Part shown: piece by piece, positions 1 to 10,425 of the stretch
How positions within the stretch are numbered: the stretch's first letter is position 1
How the letters are laid out: every line of letters begins with the position of its first letter
Assembly (NCBI RefSeq): GCF_040438645.1
Contig: NZ_CP159253.1
Span: 5,638,908 to 5,702,907 of the forward strand
Source: Mesorhizobium sp. WSM2240
GTDB taxonomy: Bacteria > Pseudomonadota > Alphaproteobacteria > Rhizobiales > Rhizobiaceae
Length of the DNA: 64,000 nt
Direction: 5' to 3'
Made by a program: the position numbers and the translations under genes
Notes under the pieces: model-generated
Database searches by the model: none
Seen by the model: only the letters and a program-made list of their open reading frames with translations
What the model was told of the DNA's origin: nothing

Positions 1-66
1 CCGGCCGCGTGCCAATCTCAACGGCGCGGCCGGGTGGGCCGTTTCTTTGTTTCCGGGGGCTTTTCC

Positions 67-465
67 ATGAACTTTTCCGCCGTGGCGCGCCGCGCCGCAT
101 CGTCCGCTTGCGCGGCAGTCCTTCTCGGCCTTGCAGCGCTCGCCGGCTCGGCCGGCGTCGCCGGCGCCGACGACGTCACCTTCATCATGAACAACGGCCA
201 TCCCAACGCCGTCCGCGTCGAGCTTTACAGCCAGGACCGCGATCATGTCTGGCCGGGCGGCGGCGAGGATTATTATCTCGACGACGGCGAGACCAAGGAG
301 ATGTCGCTCGCCTGCAAGGCCGGCGAGACCATCTGCTACGGCGCCTGGATCGACGGCGACGAAGACACCTATTGGGGCGTCGGCCCCAAGGACCGGCAGA
401 GCTGCGACGATTGCTGCTACGTCTGCGAGGGCGGCGAAACCGAGGAGATCAATCTGGTGCCGTGA
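67..465 (+). CDS. Secreted acidic Cys-rich small protein, function unknown
   Basis: A 132-aa protein with an N-terminal signal peptide: basic start MNFSAVARR, an Ala/Leu-rich core to about residue 28, and a likely cleavage after the GVAGA segment. The mature part is short, acidic and rich in Asp, Glu and Gly. It holds six Cys, including a tight CDDCCYVC cluster (C-x2-C-C-x2-C) near the C-terminus. That pattern suggests disulfides or metal binding in the periplasm or outside the cell, but I recognise no family. I chose the ATG at 67 because the signal peptide begins there; an in-frame GTG at 34 would add eleven residues ahead of it. The gene stands alone, about 200 bp before the hydantoinase gene. 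Confidence 0.6.
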   Translation: MNFSAVARRAASSACAAVLLGLAALAGSAGVAGADDVTFIMNNGHPNAVRVELYSQDRDHVWPGGGEDYYLDDGETKEMSLACKAGETICYGAWIDGDEDTYWGVGPKDRQSCDDCCYVCEGGETEEINLVP

Positions 466-664
466 GTTTCCTTCTCCCCCCGATTCTGAGCTTGTCGAAG
501 AAACGGGAGAAGACGCCGGCGGGCGTATGAGGGGCAGCGCCGACGCCCGAACGGCCAAGCGCTAATTCTGGCCCAACCCGGCGCGGCTAGCCTGCCGCAG
601 AGCGATGGTCTAAAGGGCGCGGACGCAGAAAAATCCGTCCACGCCCCTTGGAACGCCCGCCAGA
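466..664. other. Intergenic stretch with a short repeat-like motif
   Basis: This gap holds no convincing gene. It contains the 14-mer TGAGCTTGTCGAAG at 487-500, which recurs at 25558-25571 in another gap. The flanks CTTCTCCCCCC and GGGAGAAG could form an imperfect stem around it. This looks like a dispersed intergenic repeat, not a promoter. Confidence 0.35.
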
Positions 665-2686
665 ATGACCGCCAGGAAAACACCGCCCGCCTCGCCGCTT
701 TTTCTCGGCATCGATACGGGCGGCACCTACACCGACGCCGTGCTCTGGTCGGAGGCGGCGGGAGTGGCCGCCAAGGCCAAGGCGCTGACCACGCGCCACG
801 ATCTGGCGGTCGGCATTTCCGGCGCGGTCGGCGCGGTGCTGGAAAAGGCGAAGGTCGACCCGGCGGCTATTAAATTGGTGTCGATGTCGACCACGCTCGC
901 CACCAACGCCCTCGTCGAGGGACAGGGCGGGCGGGTGGCGCTCATCATGATCGGCTTTTCCGAGGCCGACCTTGCCCGCGACGGGCTGAAGGCGGCGCTC
1001 GGCACCGATCCGGTGGTGTTCTGCGGCGGCGGCCACGACGTCCACGGCAACGCCAAACCGCTCATGCTGGAGGAACTGGAGGCGGCGCTGCCGGAACTGG
1101 CCAAGGGCGTTTCGGGCTTTGCCGTTTGCGCCTATTTCGCCACGCGCAACCCTGCGCACGAGATCGCGGCGCGCGATCTGATCCGCGAGAAGACCGGCCT
1201 TCCCGTCACCGCCAGCCACGAGCTATCGGCAAAACTTGGCGGTCCGCGCCGGGCGCTGACGACGCTGCTGAACGCCCGGCTGATCTCGATGATCGACCGC
1301 CTCGTCGCCGCCACCGAAGGTTTTCTGGCCGATCGCAACATAAAAGCTCCGCTGATGGTCGTACGCGGAGACGGCGCGCTGGTCTCCGCCGCCTTCGCCC
1401 GCGCGCGGCCGATCGAGACCATCCTGTCCGGTCCGGCCGCCAGCCTCGTCGGCGCCCGCCACATGACCGGCCTCGACAACGCCGTCGTCTCCGACATAGG
1501 CGGCACCACCACCGACGTCGCCGTGCTCGACAAGGGCCGCCCGCGGCTGGACCCGGAAGGCGCGACCGTTGGCGGTTTCCGCACCATGGTCGAGGCGGTC
1601 GCCATGCGCACCTTCGGCCTCGGCGGCGATTCGGAAGTGGCGCTGGAGGAGGGGGGCCTGCGCCCGCGCCTGTTGCTCGGCCCCCGCCGCCTCGTGCCGC
1701 TGGCGCTGGCCGGTATGGTTCATGGCGAGGCCGTCACCGCAGTGCTCGAGCGGCAGTTGCGTGCGCCGAACCCCGGCCGTATGGACGGCCGCTTCGCCGT
1801 CCGAACCGGCGTGCCGGAACGGCTCGCTGCCGGCCTATCCGGACCGGAAGCGAAACTCTACGAGGCCATCCGCGCTGTGCCCCTGCCGCTCGTCACTCTG
1901 CTCACGTCGAACGCGCAGAATGCGACGCTGAACCGCCTGGTCGCGCGCGGGCTGGTGCATGTCGTCGGCTTCACGCCTTCCGATGCGGCCCATACGCTCG
2001 GCAGGCAGTCGAACTGGGACGCCGCCGCCGCCCGGCTCGGCGCTGAGCTTTTCGCCCGCAAGCGCGACGGCCGCGGACAGCCGATCGCGGCGAGCCCGGA
2101 GGCTCTCGCCGAGCGCGTTCTCGCGGCGCTCACCCGCTGGTCGGCGGAAGTCATCCTCGAAACCGCCTTCGCCGAAGATGGCCTCGACGGCGCGGCAACT
2201 GTCGCTCACGCGCTGGTGCAGCGCTCGGTCGACGGCCATGAAGGCATCGCGCGGCTGACCGTGGCGCTCGACCGTCCGGTGATCGGCCTCGGCGCGTCGG
2301 CCCCGCTGCATTATGCCGGGCTGCCGCAACTGGTCGGCAATGAATGCGTCGTGCCGGACGACACCGATGTCGCCAACGCGCTCGGCGCGGTGGTTGGGCA
2401 GGTGCGCGTCTCGGCCGAAGCCGGCATCAGCCAGCCGAAGGAAGGGCTGTTCCGCGTCTCGTCGGGCGACACCGTCCGAGATTTTTTGAGCGAGGCCGAG
2501 GCGATCGCCGTCGCCGAGGCCGACGTGCGCGAGATCGCCGCCTCCCGTGCCCGCGCCGCCGGCACCGACACGGCCGAGATCGAGGTGCTGCGCGAGTTCC
2601 GCACCTCGACGGTCGAGGGCCAGCGCATGTTCATCGAGGCGCAGATTCTTGCCGTCGCCACCGGCCGCCCGCGCATTGCGGTGTAG
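665..2686 (+). CDS. Hydantoinase/oxoprolinase family protein (HyuA-like)
   Basis: A 673-aa member of the HyuA/oxoprolinase family, ASKHA-fold enzymes that open hydantoin, 5-oxoproline or acetophenone-type substrates in an ATP-dependent way. The first phosphate motif LGIDTGGTYTDAV is at about residue 14. The second, VSDIGGTTTDVAVL, is near residue 277, followed by TFGLGGDS near 317, and all are typical of the family. The length matches a normal HyuA subunit. The partner HyuB subunit, usually adjacent, is not present on either side, so the substrate cannot be inferred from context. The start ATG at 665 is the first in frame and precedes the conserved N-terminal motif by about 13 residues. The family is certain; the reaction is not. 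Confidence 0.85.
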   Translation: MTARKTPPASPLFLGIDTGGTYTDAVLWSEAAGVAAKAKALTTRHDLAVGISGAVGAVLEKAKVDPAAIKLVSMSTTLATNALVEGQGGRVALIMIGFSEADLARDGLKAALGTDPVVFCGGGHDVHGNAKPLMLEELEAALPELAKGVSGFAVCAYFATRNPAHEIAARDLIREKTGLPVTASHELSAKLGGPRRALTTLLNARLISMIDRLVAATEGFLADRNIKAPLMVVRGDGALVSAAFARARPIETILSGPAASLVGARHMTGLDNAVVSDIGGTTTDVAVLDKGRPRLDPEGATVGGFRTMVEAVAMRTFGLGGDSEVALEEGGLRPRLLLGPRRLVPLALAGMVHGEAVTAVLERQLRAPNPGRMDGRFAVRTGVPERLAAGLSGPEAKLYEAIRAVPLPLVTLLTSNAQNATLNRLVARGLVHVVGFTPSDAAHTLGRQSNWDAAAARLGAELFARKRDGRGQPIAASPEALAERVLAALTRWSAEVILETAFAEDGLDGAATVAHALVQRSVDGHEGIARLTVALDRPVIGLGASAPLHYAGLPQLVGNECVVPDDTDVANALGAVVGQVRVSAEAGISQPKEGLFRVSSGDTVRDFLSEAEAIAVAEADVREIAASRARAAGTDTAEIEVLREFRTSTVEGQRMFIEAQILAVATGRPRIAV

Positions 2687-2822
2687 ACCCGGCGGAATTC
2701 GTCCACGCTGCCCCTGCGCTATCCCGGCATTACCGGAACTTAGGGTGAATTGACCCGTTCCGCCCGGCATGGTCAAAGGCGGGAAAATCATGAAGTCCCG
2801 GACGCCTTTTGGAGAAGAGATG

Positions 2823-5036
2823 ATGACGGATCTGGTCGAGATCGCCGGCTTGCGGATCGCGCGCCCGCTGCACGATTTCGTGGAGCGCGAGGCTCTGCCC
2901 GGCACGGGCGTCGACGCCGCCGCCTTCTGGGCCGGCTTTTCCGCGATCGTCCACGATCTCGCCCCGAAGAACCGCGCTCTGCTGAAGACGCGCGACGAGA
3001 TGCAGGAGCGCATCGACCTCTGGTACCGGGAGAACGGTGCGCCGGTCGACATGGCCGCCTATCGCGCCTTTCTTGAGGAGATCGGGTACCTCGTTCCCGA
3101 GGGGCCGGATTTTCAGGTGACGACGGAAAATGTCGACCCGGAAATCGCCGTCGTCGCCGGGCCGCAACTGGTCGTGCCTGTGATGAATGCGCGCTATGCG
3201 CTGAACGCCGCCAATGCCCGCTGGGGTTCGCTCTACGACGCGCTTTACGGGACCGATGCGATTTCCGAGGAAGGCGGCGCCGAAAGGGGCAAAGGTTACA
3301 ACCCGGCGCGGGGCGCGAAAGTCATTGCCTGGACGCGAGATTTCCTCGACGAGGCGGTTCCGCTCGACGGCGCCTCGTGGAGCGCGGTGGCGAAGTTCGA
3401 AGTGGCGGATGGCGTGCTTGTACTGGGCGTCGGCACGCCGGCCCAGCGCTCGGTCGGCGACGGCGAGGAAGAGCTGCAGCAGATCGCGTTCGCCGACCCG
3501 GCGCAGTTCGTCGGCTATCGCGGTGATGCGGATTCCCCCTTGGCGATCCTGCTGAAGAAGAACGGGCTGCATATCGAGATCGTCATCGACCGAGGCAGCG
3601 CGATCGGCAAGACCGATCCCGCCGGCATTTCCGACGTGGTCCTGGAATCGGCGCTGACGACTATCCAGGATTGCGAGGATTCAGTCGCCGCCGTCGACGC
3701 GGAAGACAAGGTTCTCGCCTACCGCAATTGGCTCGGTCTCATGAAAGGCGACCTGGAGGAGGAGATAGAAAAGGGCGGCAAGACTTTCGTCCGCAAGCTC
3801 AATCCCGACCGGACCTACACGGCCCCCGATGGAAGCGAGCTGACGCTGCCCGGCCGCTCGCTGATGCTGGTCCGCAATGTCGGGCACCTGATGACCAACC
3901 CGGCGATCCTCGACCGCGACGGCAGCGAGGTTCCGGAAGGCATCATGGATGCGATGATCACCGGCCTCATCGCGCTGCACGATGTCGGCCCGAACGGAAA
4001 GCGGAAAAATTCCCGCGCCGGCTCGGTCTACATCGTCAAGCCGAAGATGCACGGGCCGGAGGAGGTCGCCTTCGCCGTCGAGATCTTTTCGCGTGTCGAG
4101 GCGGTCCTGGGGATGGCGCCCAATACGCTCAAGATGGGGATCATGGACGAGGAGCGCCGCACCACCGTCAATCTGAAGGAGTGCATCCGTGCGGCCAGGG
4201 AGCGGGTGGTGTTCATCAACACCGGCTTCCTCGACCGCACCGGCGATGAGATCCACACCTCGATGGAAGCCGGCCCGATGATCCGCAAGGGCGACATGAA
4301 GCAGGCGGCGTGGATTTCGGCCTATGAGGCCTGGAATGTCGATACCGGGCTCGAATGCGGCCTTTCCGGCCATGCGCAGATCGGCAAGGGCATGTGGGCG
4401 ATGCCCGACATGATGGCGGCGATGCTCGACCAGAAGATTGCGCACCCCGAGGCCGGTGCGAACACGGCGTGGGTGCCGTCGCCGACGGCCGCCACGCTGC
4501 ATGCCACTCACTATCACAAGGTCGATGTCCAGGCGGTGCAAGAAAGCTTGAAAAGCCGGCCCAAGGCGAAGCTCGACGACATTCTTTCCGTGCCGGTCAC
4601 CGTTCGGCCGAACTGGACGCCCGACGAAATCCAGCACGAGCTCGACAACAATGCGCAGGGCATTCTCGGCTACGTCGTGCGCTGGATCGATCAGGGCGTC
4701 GGCTGCTCGAAAGTGCCCGACATCAACGATGTCGGCCTGATGGAGGACCGCGCCACACTCCGGATTTCCTCGCAGCACATCGCCAATTGGCTGCATCACG
4801 GCGTCTGCACCGAGACGCAGGTGATGGAAACGATGAAGCGCATGGCCGACGTGGTCGACCGCCAGAACCAGGCCGATCCGCTCTACCGGCCCATGGCGCC
4901 GGATTTCGACAATTCGATCGCCTTCCTTGCGGCATGCGACCTTGTCTTCAAGGGGTGCGCCCAGCCAAACGGCTACACCGAGCCGGTGCTGCACGCGCGG
5001 AGGCTGGAACTGAAGGCGAAGGAGCGGGTGAGATAG
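2823..5036 (+). CDS. glcB: Malate synthase G
   Basis: A 737-aa protein matching malate synthase G in length (about 720-740 aa). The enzyme condenses glyoxylate with acetyl-CoA to give malate, in the glyoxylate shunt or glycolate use, in the cytosol as a monomer. Family-typical stretches include [14 protein letters not shown] and [14 protein letters not shown] in the C-terminal half. The start chosen is the second of two tandem ATGs (2820 and 2823), preceded by GGAGAAG at good spacing; an upstream start at 2769 would add 18 residues with no family support. No glc-operon genes are adjacent. It is followed by a 314-bp gap holding a palindromic repeat. Confidence 0.95.
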   Translation: MTDLVEIAGLRIARPLHDFVEREALPGTGVDAAAFWAGFSAIVHDLAPKNRALLKTRDEMQERIDLWYRENGAPVDMAAYRAFLEEIGYLVPEGPDFQVTTENVDPEIAVVAGPQLVVPVMNARYALNAANARWGSLYDALYGTDAISEEGGAERGKGYNPARGAKVIAWTRDFLDEAVPLDGASWSAVAKFEVADGVLVLGVGTPAQRSVGDGEEELQQIAFADPAQFVGYRGDADSPLAILLKKNGLHIEIVIDRGSAIGKTDPAGISDVVLESALTTIQDCEDSVAAVDAEDKVLAYRNWLGLMKGDLEEEIEKGGKTFVRKLNPDRTYTAPDGSELTLPGRSLMLVRNVGHLMTNPAILDRDGSEVPEGIMDAMITGLIALHDVGPNGKRKNSRAGSVYIVKPKMHGPEEVAFAVEIFSRVEAVLGMAPNTLKMGIMDEERRTTVNLKECIRAARERVVFINTGFLDRTGDEIHTSMEAGPMIRKGDMKQAAWISAYEAWNVDTGLECGLSGHAQIGKGMWAMPDMMAAMLDQKIAHPEAGANTAWVPSPTAATLHATHYHKVDVQAVQESLKSRPKAKLDDILSVPVTVRPNWTPDEIQHELDNNAQGILGYVVRWIDQGVGCSKVPDINDVGLMEDRATLRISSQHIANWLHHGVCTETQVMETMKRMADVVDRQNQADPLYRPMAPDFDNSIAFLAACDLVFKGCAQPNGYTEPVLHARRLELKAKERVR

Positions 5037-5101
5037 ATGGTTGGATCGCAACGCTCAATGCGTCTGTGATAACCTTGATCTATGACCGCATACCTTCTCA
5101 T

Positions 5102-5253
5102 CCCCCTCTGTCCTGCCGGACATCCCCCCTTCAAGGGGGGAGATTCGCCGGCCGCTTGGTTTTCGCCAGTGGCCGATGCTGCAAGACATGCGGGAAGGTG
5201 GAAGCTGCCAATCTCCTCCCTTGAGGGGGAGATGTCCGGCAGGACAGAGGGGG
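5102..5253. repeat. Large imperfect inverted repeat (intergenic palindromic element)
   Basis: Two arms of about 44 bp, 5102-5145 and 5210-5253, are reverse complements with only a few mismatches, separated by a 64-bp spacer. Each arm also contains its own smaller palindrome (CCCCCTTCAAGGGGGG type). The element fills most of the glcB-tsaB gap. The core CTGTCCTGCCGGACAT is typical of dispersed intergenic repeats in Rhizobiales. Transcribed, it would form a very stable hairpin and could separate glcB from tsaB transcription. Confidence 0.75.
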
Positions 5254-5350
5254 CTGGGAGAATAAATGAACTCGGACGATCCTGCTCGGACCGAGATGTC
5301 CTGCCCGGCGTTATGACTGCGCTTGCGCACTTCGCATCCGCGAGTGTGCC

Positions 5351-6034
5351 ATGAACCTCCTCGCCATCGACTGCTCGGCAAGCCTGTGCGCCGCCTGCGT
5401 CTATGACGCGCAAGCCGACAAGGAACTCGGCCGCGCCGTGCTCGACCTAGGCAAGGGCCACGCGGAAAAACTGATGGCGGTGGTCGGCGATGCGCTGGAG
5501 CAAGCCAAGGCAGGCTTCCCTGACCTCGGCGCGGTCGCCGTTTCGGTCGGTCCGGGTTCCTTCACCGGCGTGCGGGTCGGCGTTTCGGCGGCGCGCGGCT
5601 TCGCGCTGGCGCTGAAAATCCCCGCGATCGGCGTGACGACGCTCGAGGCGCTTGCCGCCGAGGCGCGGGACGCATTCGGCGCGCGGGCCGTGCTCAGCGC
5701 GCTCGATGGCGGGCGCGGAGAAATCCAGGCGGCCGTTTACGATGAATTCGGAGCGGCGGTGTATGCTCCTGCTGTGATCACATTGTCTCAAGCCGCCGAA
5801 CTGGCCACGAAATTCTCGACCGTGCTCGCGGGCACGGCGGCAAACATTATTGCCGGTGCGGTTCCGTCGCAGGCGTTCGACTTTGGCCCGGTCGGCGCGA
5901 CCGCCGATATCGCGGTTTATGCGCGTGTCGCGGCGAAGAAGCGTACGAGCGGTGAGAAGCCGGCGCCCATATATCTGCGCGAGCCGGACGCCAAGCCGCA
6001 GGCTGGCTTTATCCTGCCGAGAAGCGGCAGCTAG
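5351..6034 (+). CDS. tsaB: tRNA threonylcarbamoyladenosine biosynthesis protein TsaB
   Basis: A 227-aa TsaB, the inactive TsaD paralogue that scaffolds TsaD and TsaE when making the t6A37 modification of ANN-decoding tRNAs. The N-terminal LLAIDCSASLCAA strand and the segment VSVGPGSFTGVRVGVSAARG (about residues 64-83) are diagnostic. It starts a run of closely spaced genes: rimI begins 3 bp after its stop, then a plsC-like gene and miaB. The tsaB-rimI pairing is widespread and links two translation-related functions. The start ATG directly precedes the conserved first strand. Confidence 0.93.
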   Translation: MNLLAIDCSASLCAACVYDAQADKELGRAVLDLGKGHAEKLMAVVGDALEQAKAGFPDLGAVAVSVGPGSFTGVRVGVSAARGFALALKIPAIGVTTLEALAAEARDAFGARAVLSALDGGRGEIQAAVYDEFGAAVYAPAVITLSQAAELATKFSTVLAGTAANIIAGAVPSQAFDFGPVGATADIAVYARVAAKKRTSGEKPAPIYLREPDAKPQAGFILPRSGS

Positions 6035-6037
6035 CCG

Positions 6038-6520
6038 ATGCGCATCCCCTTCATTACCCCGCGCCGCAGGGAATATTCGCTGGAGCCGCTGACAATCTCC
6101 GACAGCGCCGCCGTCGCCCTCCTGCACCAGGAGGATTTCGTGCGGCCCTGGTCGGACGGCGAATTCGAGGCGCTGCTCGAACAGGACACCGTTTTCGGCT
6201 ATGCGGCGCGCGAGATCGGCCATGGCAAAGAGAAACCGGTCGGCTTCGTGCTGGCGCGGCTGGTCGCTGGAGAGGCCGAGATACTGACCGTCGCGGTTGC
6301 GCGCGGGCACCGCCGTCAAGGGCTCGGCTGGCAGTTGCTCGACGCGGTGCTGCGGGAATTGCACGCACAGCGCGCCGAGGCACTGTTCCTCGAAGTCGAC
6401 GAGACCAACATAGGCGCGATCGCGCTCTATCGGCGCATGGGTTTTCGCCAGGTCGGCAAGCGGCCGGGCTATTACCAGTCGGACCGTGGCGCGCTCGTCA
6501 TGCGCCGCGACCTTCGCTAG
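6038..6520 (+). CDS. rimI: Ribosomal protein-alanine N-acetyltransferase RimI-like (GNAT)
   Basis: A 160-aa GNAT-fold acetyltransferase. The acetyl-CoA binding loop is seen as VARGHRRQGLGWQLL (about residues 88-102), and the C-terminal part ALYRRMGFRQVGKRPGYY is typical of RimI. RimI acetylates the N-terminus of ribosomal protein S18. Its position immediately after tsaB, with a 3-bp gap, is the classic arrangement and supports the name. In alphaproteobacteria the true substrate has rarely been tested, so a broader N-alpha-acetyltransferase role is possible. Confidence 0.88.
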   Translation: MRIPFITPRRREYSLEPLTISDSAAVALLHQEDFVRPWSDGEFEALLEQDTVFGYAAREIGHGKEKPVGFVLARLVAGEAEILTVAVARGHRRQGLGWQLLDAVLRELHAQRAEALFLEVDETNIGAIALYRRMGFRQVGKRPGYYQSDRGALVMRRDLR

Positions 6521-6547
6521 CCGCGGGCTGCGGCGGGAAACCGGGCG

Positions 6548-7339
6548 ATGATCGGCAGGCTCCGCATTTTTGTCGCGCTGCTGTTCGTCGCCGTCTCGAC
6601 GCTGATCCTCGTGCCGCTTCAGCTTCTTTCGATGAAGACCGGGCTCTATCGCGAAAACCTCGTCCTGCGCGTCTGGCATCGGACGATTCTCGCCGCGCTC
6701 GGATTTCGGGTTCATGTAAGCGGGACAATGGTGGAAAAGCGCCCGCTGCTGCTCGCTTCGAACCATGTCTCCTGGACCGACATCATGGTGCTCGGCTCGA
6801 TCGTCGACGTGTCCTTCATTGCGAAATCGGAAATGGCCGGCTGGCCGCTGATCGGCGGGCTATCGAGGCTTCAGCGTACGGTCTTCATCGAGCGCGAGCG
6901 CAAGCGCAAATCCGGCGAGCAGGCGAGCGAGATCGCCGCGCGCCTCGCTCAAAACGACGTGATGGTGCTATTTGCCGAAGGCTCGACCGGCGACGGCAAC
7001 CTTCTCCTGCCGTTCAAGAGCACGCTTTTCGGCGCGGCCGCCATGGCGATCAGCGAGGGCGCCGTCGAGCATGTATTCATCCAGCCGGTGGCGATCGCCT
7101 ATACGAGGCTGCACGGCCTGCCGATGGGCCGCCAGCACCGCCGTGTTGCGGCCTGGATCGGCGACCAGGATCTGGCGCCGCATATCGGCGAACTGCTCGC
7201 CGAGGGCGCGATTGACGTGGAAGTTCGCTTCGGCGAGCCGATCGAATTTTCGGCCGGCACGAGCCGCAAGGAAGCGGCAAGGCTGATGGAGCAGCGCGTA
7301 TCCGCGATGATGCAGGAATCGCTGAAGAGCCCGAGATGA
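6548..7339 (+). CDS. Lysophospholipid acyltransferase (PlsC-like 1-acyl-G3P acyltransferase)
   Basis: A 263-aa membrane-associated acyltransferase. An N-terminal hydrophobic segment (about residues 5-25) precedes the H-x4-D catalytic motif in SNHVSWTDIMV (about residue 74) and the glycerol-phosphate binding motif FAEGSTGDGN (about residue 142). This is the PlsC family, which acylates lysophosphatidic acid or other lyso-lipids such as lyso-ornithine lipid (OlsA). Rhizobia carry several paralogues, so the substrate is left open. It lies between rimI and miaB on the same strand, with gaps of 27 and 57 bp. Confidence 0.85.
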   Translation: MIGRLRIFVALLFVAVSTLILVPLQLLSMKTGLYRENLVLRVWHRTILAALGFRVHVSGTMVEKRPLLLASNHVSWTDIMVLGSIVDVSFIAKSEMAGWPLIGGLSRLQRTVFIERERKRKSGEQASEIAARLAQNDVMVLFAEGSTGDGNLLLPFKSTLFGAAAMAISEGAVEHVFIQPVAIAYTRLHGLPMGRQHRRVAAWIGDQDLAPHIGELLAEGAIDVEVRFGEPIEFSAGTSRKEAARLMEQRVSAMMQESLKSPR

Positions 7340-7396
7340 ACCGGTTCGGGCAGAATCGTCTGTTTTTTGCAACTGAAAGGGGCTAAAAGCCCGCGC

Positions 7397-8806
<1,410 letters not shown>

Positions 8807-8832
8807 GCGCCGGTCGGGATGAGGAGAGACGG

Positions 8833-9876
8833 TTGAGCGCTACTGCAGACCTGAAGAACCCGCCCTCCGGGGCCTCCGACATGGCGCACATCGTACTCAC
8901 CTTCGACAACAACAAGCTTGCCAGCGCCCTTTACGGCCAGTTCGACGAGAATCTCGCGCGGCTTGAGCAGAAGCTCGGCGTCGACATCAATTCGCGCGGC
9001 AACCAGGTGACCATCAAGGGCAGTTCCTCGGTGGCCGAGCAGGCGCGCCGGGCGCTCGACCATCTCTACGGTATACTGCAGAAGGGCGCCGACATCGGCC
9101 AGTCCGACGTGGATGGCGCGGTCCGGATGGCGATCGCCGCCGACGACCAGCTGACGCTGCCGACGCTGGAGCGCAAGGGCAAGATGGCCGCCGCGCAGAT
9201 CGCGACGCGCAAGCGCACCATCTATGCCCGTTCGCTCAACCAGGACGCCTATATGCGCGCGCTGGAGCGCGCCGAACTGGTGTTCGGCATCGGCCCGGCC
9301 GGCACTGGCAAGACCTACCTCGCGGTCGCTCATGCCGCCATGCTGCTCGAGCGCGGCATGGTCGAACGCATCATCCTGTCGCGGCCGGCGGTCGAGGCCG
9401 GCGAGCGCCTCGGCTTCCTGCCCGGCGACATGAAGGAGAAGGTCGATCCCTATCTGCGGCCCCTCTATGACGCGCTCTACGACATGATGCCGGCCGACAA
9501 GGTCGAGCGGGCGATCGCCGCCGAGGTCATCGAGATCGCGCCGCTGGCCTTCATGCGCGGGCGCACGCTGGCCCATGCAGCGGTGATCCTCGACGAGGCC
9601 CAGAACACCACGCCTATGCAGATGAAGATGTTCCTGACCCGTCTCGGCGAGAATTCGCGCATGATCGTGACCGGCGACCCGACGCAGATCGACCTGCCGC
9701 CCAACACCAAGTCCGGGCTGGTAGAGGCGCTGCGCATCCTCGACGGCGTGACCGGCGCGGTGACGGTGCGCTTCAATGAAACCGACGTCGTCCGCCACCC
9801 GCTGGTCGCCGAGATCGTCAAGGCTTACGACCGCGACGGCAAGATCGCCCGCGGCCTCGACGTGTCGGAACACTGA
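8833..9876 (+). CDS. phoH: PhoH-family ATPase (PhoH/YbeZ)
   Basis: A 347-aa PhoH-like P-loop ATPase, the YbeZ partner of YbeY. Walker A is GPAGTGKT at about residue 154 and Walker B is [10 protein letters not shown] near 250. The N-terminal part (about 20-90) resembles a KH-like nucleic-acid-binding module. I used the TTG start at 8833 because GAGGAGAG lies 5-8 bases upstream; the first in-frame ATG is at 8881 and would lose 16 residues. The ybeY start follows 13 bp after the stop, suggesting one transcript for 16S rRNA 3'-end processing and ribosome quality control. Confidence 0.92.
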   Translation: MSATADLKNPPSGASDMAHIVLTFDNNKLASALYGQFDENLARLEQKLGVDINSRGNQVTIKGSSSVAEQARRALDHLYGILQKGADIGQSDVDGAVRMAIAADDQLTLPTLERKGKMAAAQIATRKRTIYARSLNQDAYMRALERAELVFGIGPAGTGKTYLAVAHAAMLLERGMVERIILSRPAVEAGERLGFLPGDMKEKVDPYLRPLYDALYDMMPADKVERAIAAEVIEIAPLAFMRGRTLAHAAVILDEAQNTTPMQMKMFLTRLGENSRMIVTGDPTQIDLPPNTKSGLVEALRILDGVTGAVTVRFNETDVVRHPLVAEIVKAYDRDGKIARGLDVSEH

Positions 9877-9889
9877 CCGGCCGGACGTC

Positions 9890-10402
9890 ATGAGCGGAAA
9901 ATTCAATGGAAGGGGCGTGCCGGCGCCGCTTCCGGTTGAGATCGATCTGCTGGTCGAGGGCGGCGACTGGCCGCCCGAGGCCGAGCTCGAGACCATGGTC
10001 CGCGAGGCGGTAGCCGCAGCCATGGCCGAGACGGGCGCGGTTGCGAAAGAGGGTACCGAACTCAGCGTCGTCTTCTCCGACGACGAGCATATAAGGGAGC
10101 TCAATGCGCAATGGCGCGGCAAGGACAAGCCGACCAATGTGCTGTCCTTTCCGGCCTTTCCGCCGAAGCGCGGCTCGCCGCTTCCGCCATTGCTGGGCGA
10201 CATCGTACTGGCCGCCGAAACGGTTTCCCGTGAGGCAGCACTGGAACGCAAGCCGGTCCGGCATCATATTACGCATCTTGTGATCCATGGCTTCCTGCAT
10301 CTGCTGGGTTATGATCATGAGACCGGCGAAGAGGCGGAAGAGATGGAAGCGGTGGAGCGCCGGGCGCTCGCGAGGCTTGCCATTCCCGATCCCTACGCGT
10401 AA
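9890..10402 (+). CDS. ybeY: Endoribonuclease YbeY (rRNA maturation factor)
   Basis: A 170-aa zinc-dependent endoribonuclease for 16S rRNA 3'-end maturation. The metal-binding signature [11 protein letters not shown] is at about residues 132-142, with three His. The region [17 protein letters not shown] is also diagnostic. The start ATG at 9890 gives the expected length; the frame is open further upstream but overlaps phoH. It lies between phoH and a CorC/HlyC-type gene, a very conserved neighbourhood. Confidence 0.94.
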   Translation: MSGKFNGRGVPAPLPVEIDLLVEGGDWPPEAELETMVREAVAAAMAETGAVAKEGTELSVVFSDDEHIRELNAQWRGKDKPTNVLSFPAFPPKRGSPLPPLLGDIVLAAETVSREAALERKPVRHHITHLVIHGFLHLLGYDHETGEEAEEMEAVERRALARLAIPDPYA

Positions 10403-10425
10403 CAGAGAACGATAACCGACGGACG

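Noticed and set aside
3681..5051. 456-aa minus-strand open frame
   Set aside because: It lies entirely opposite malate synthase G.
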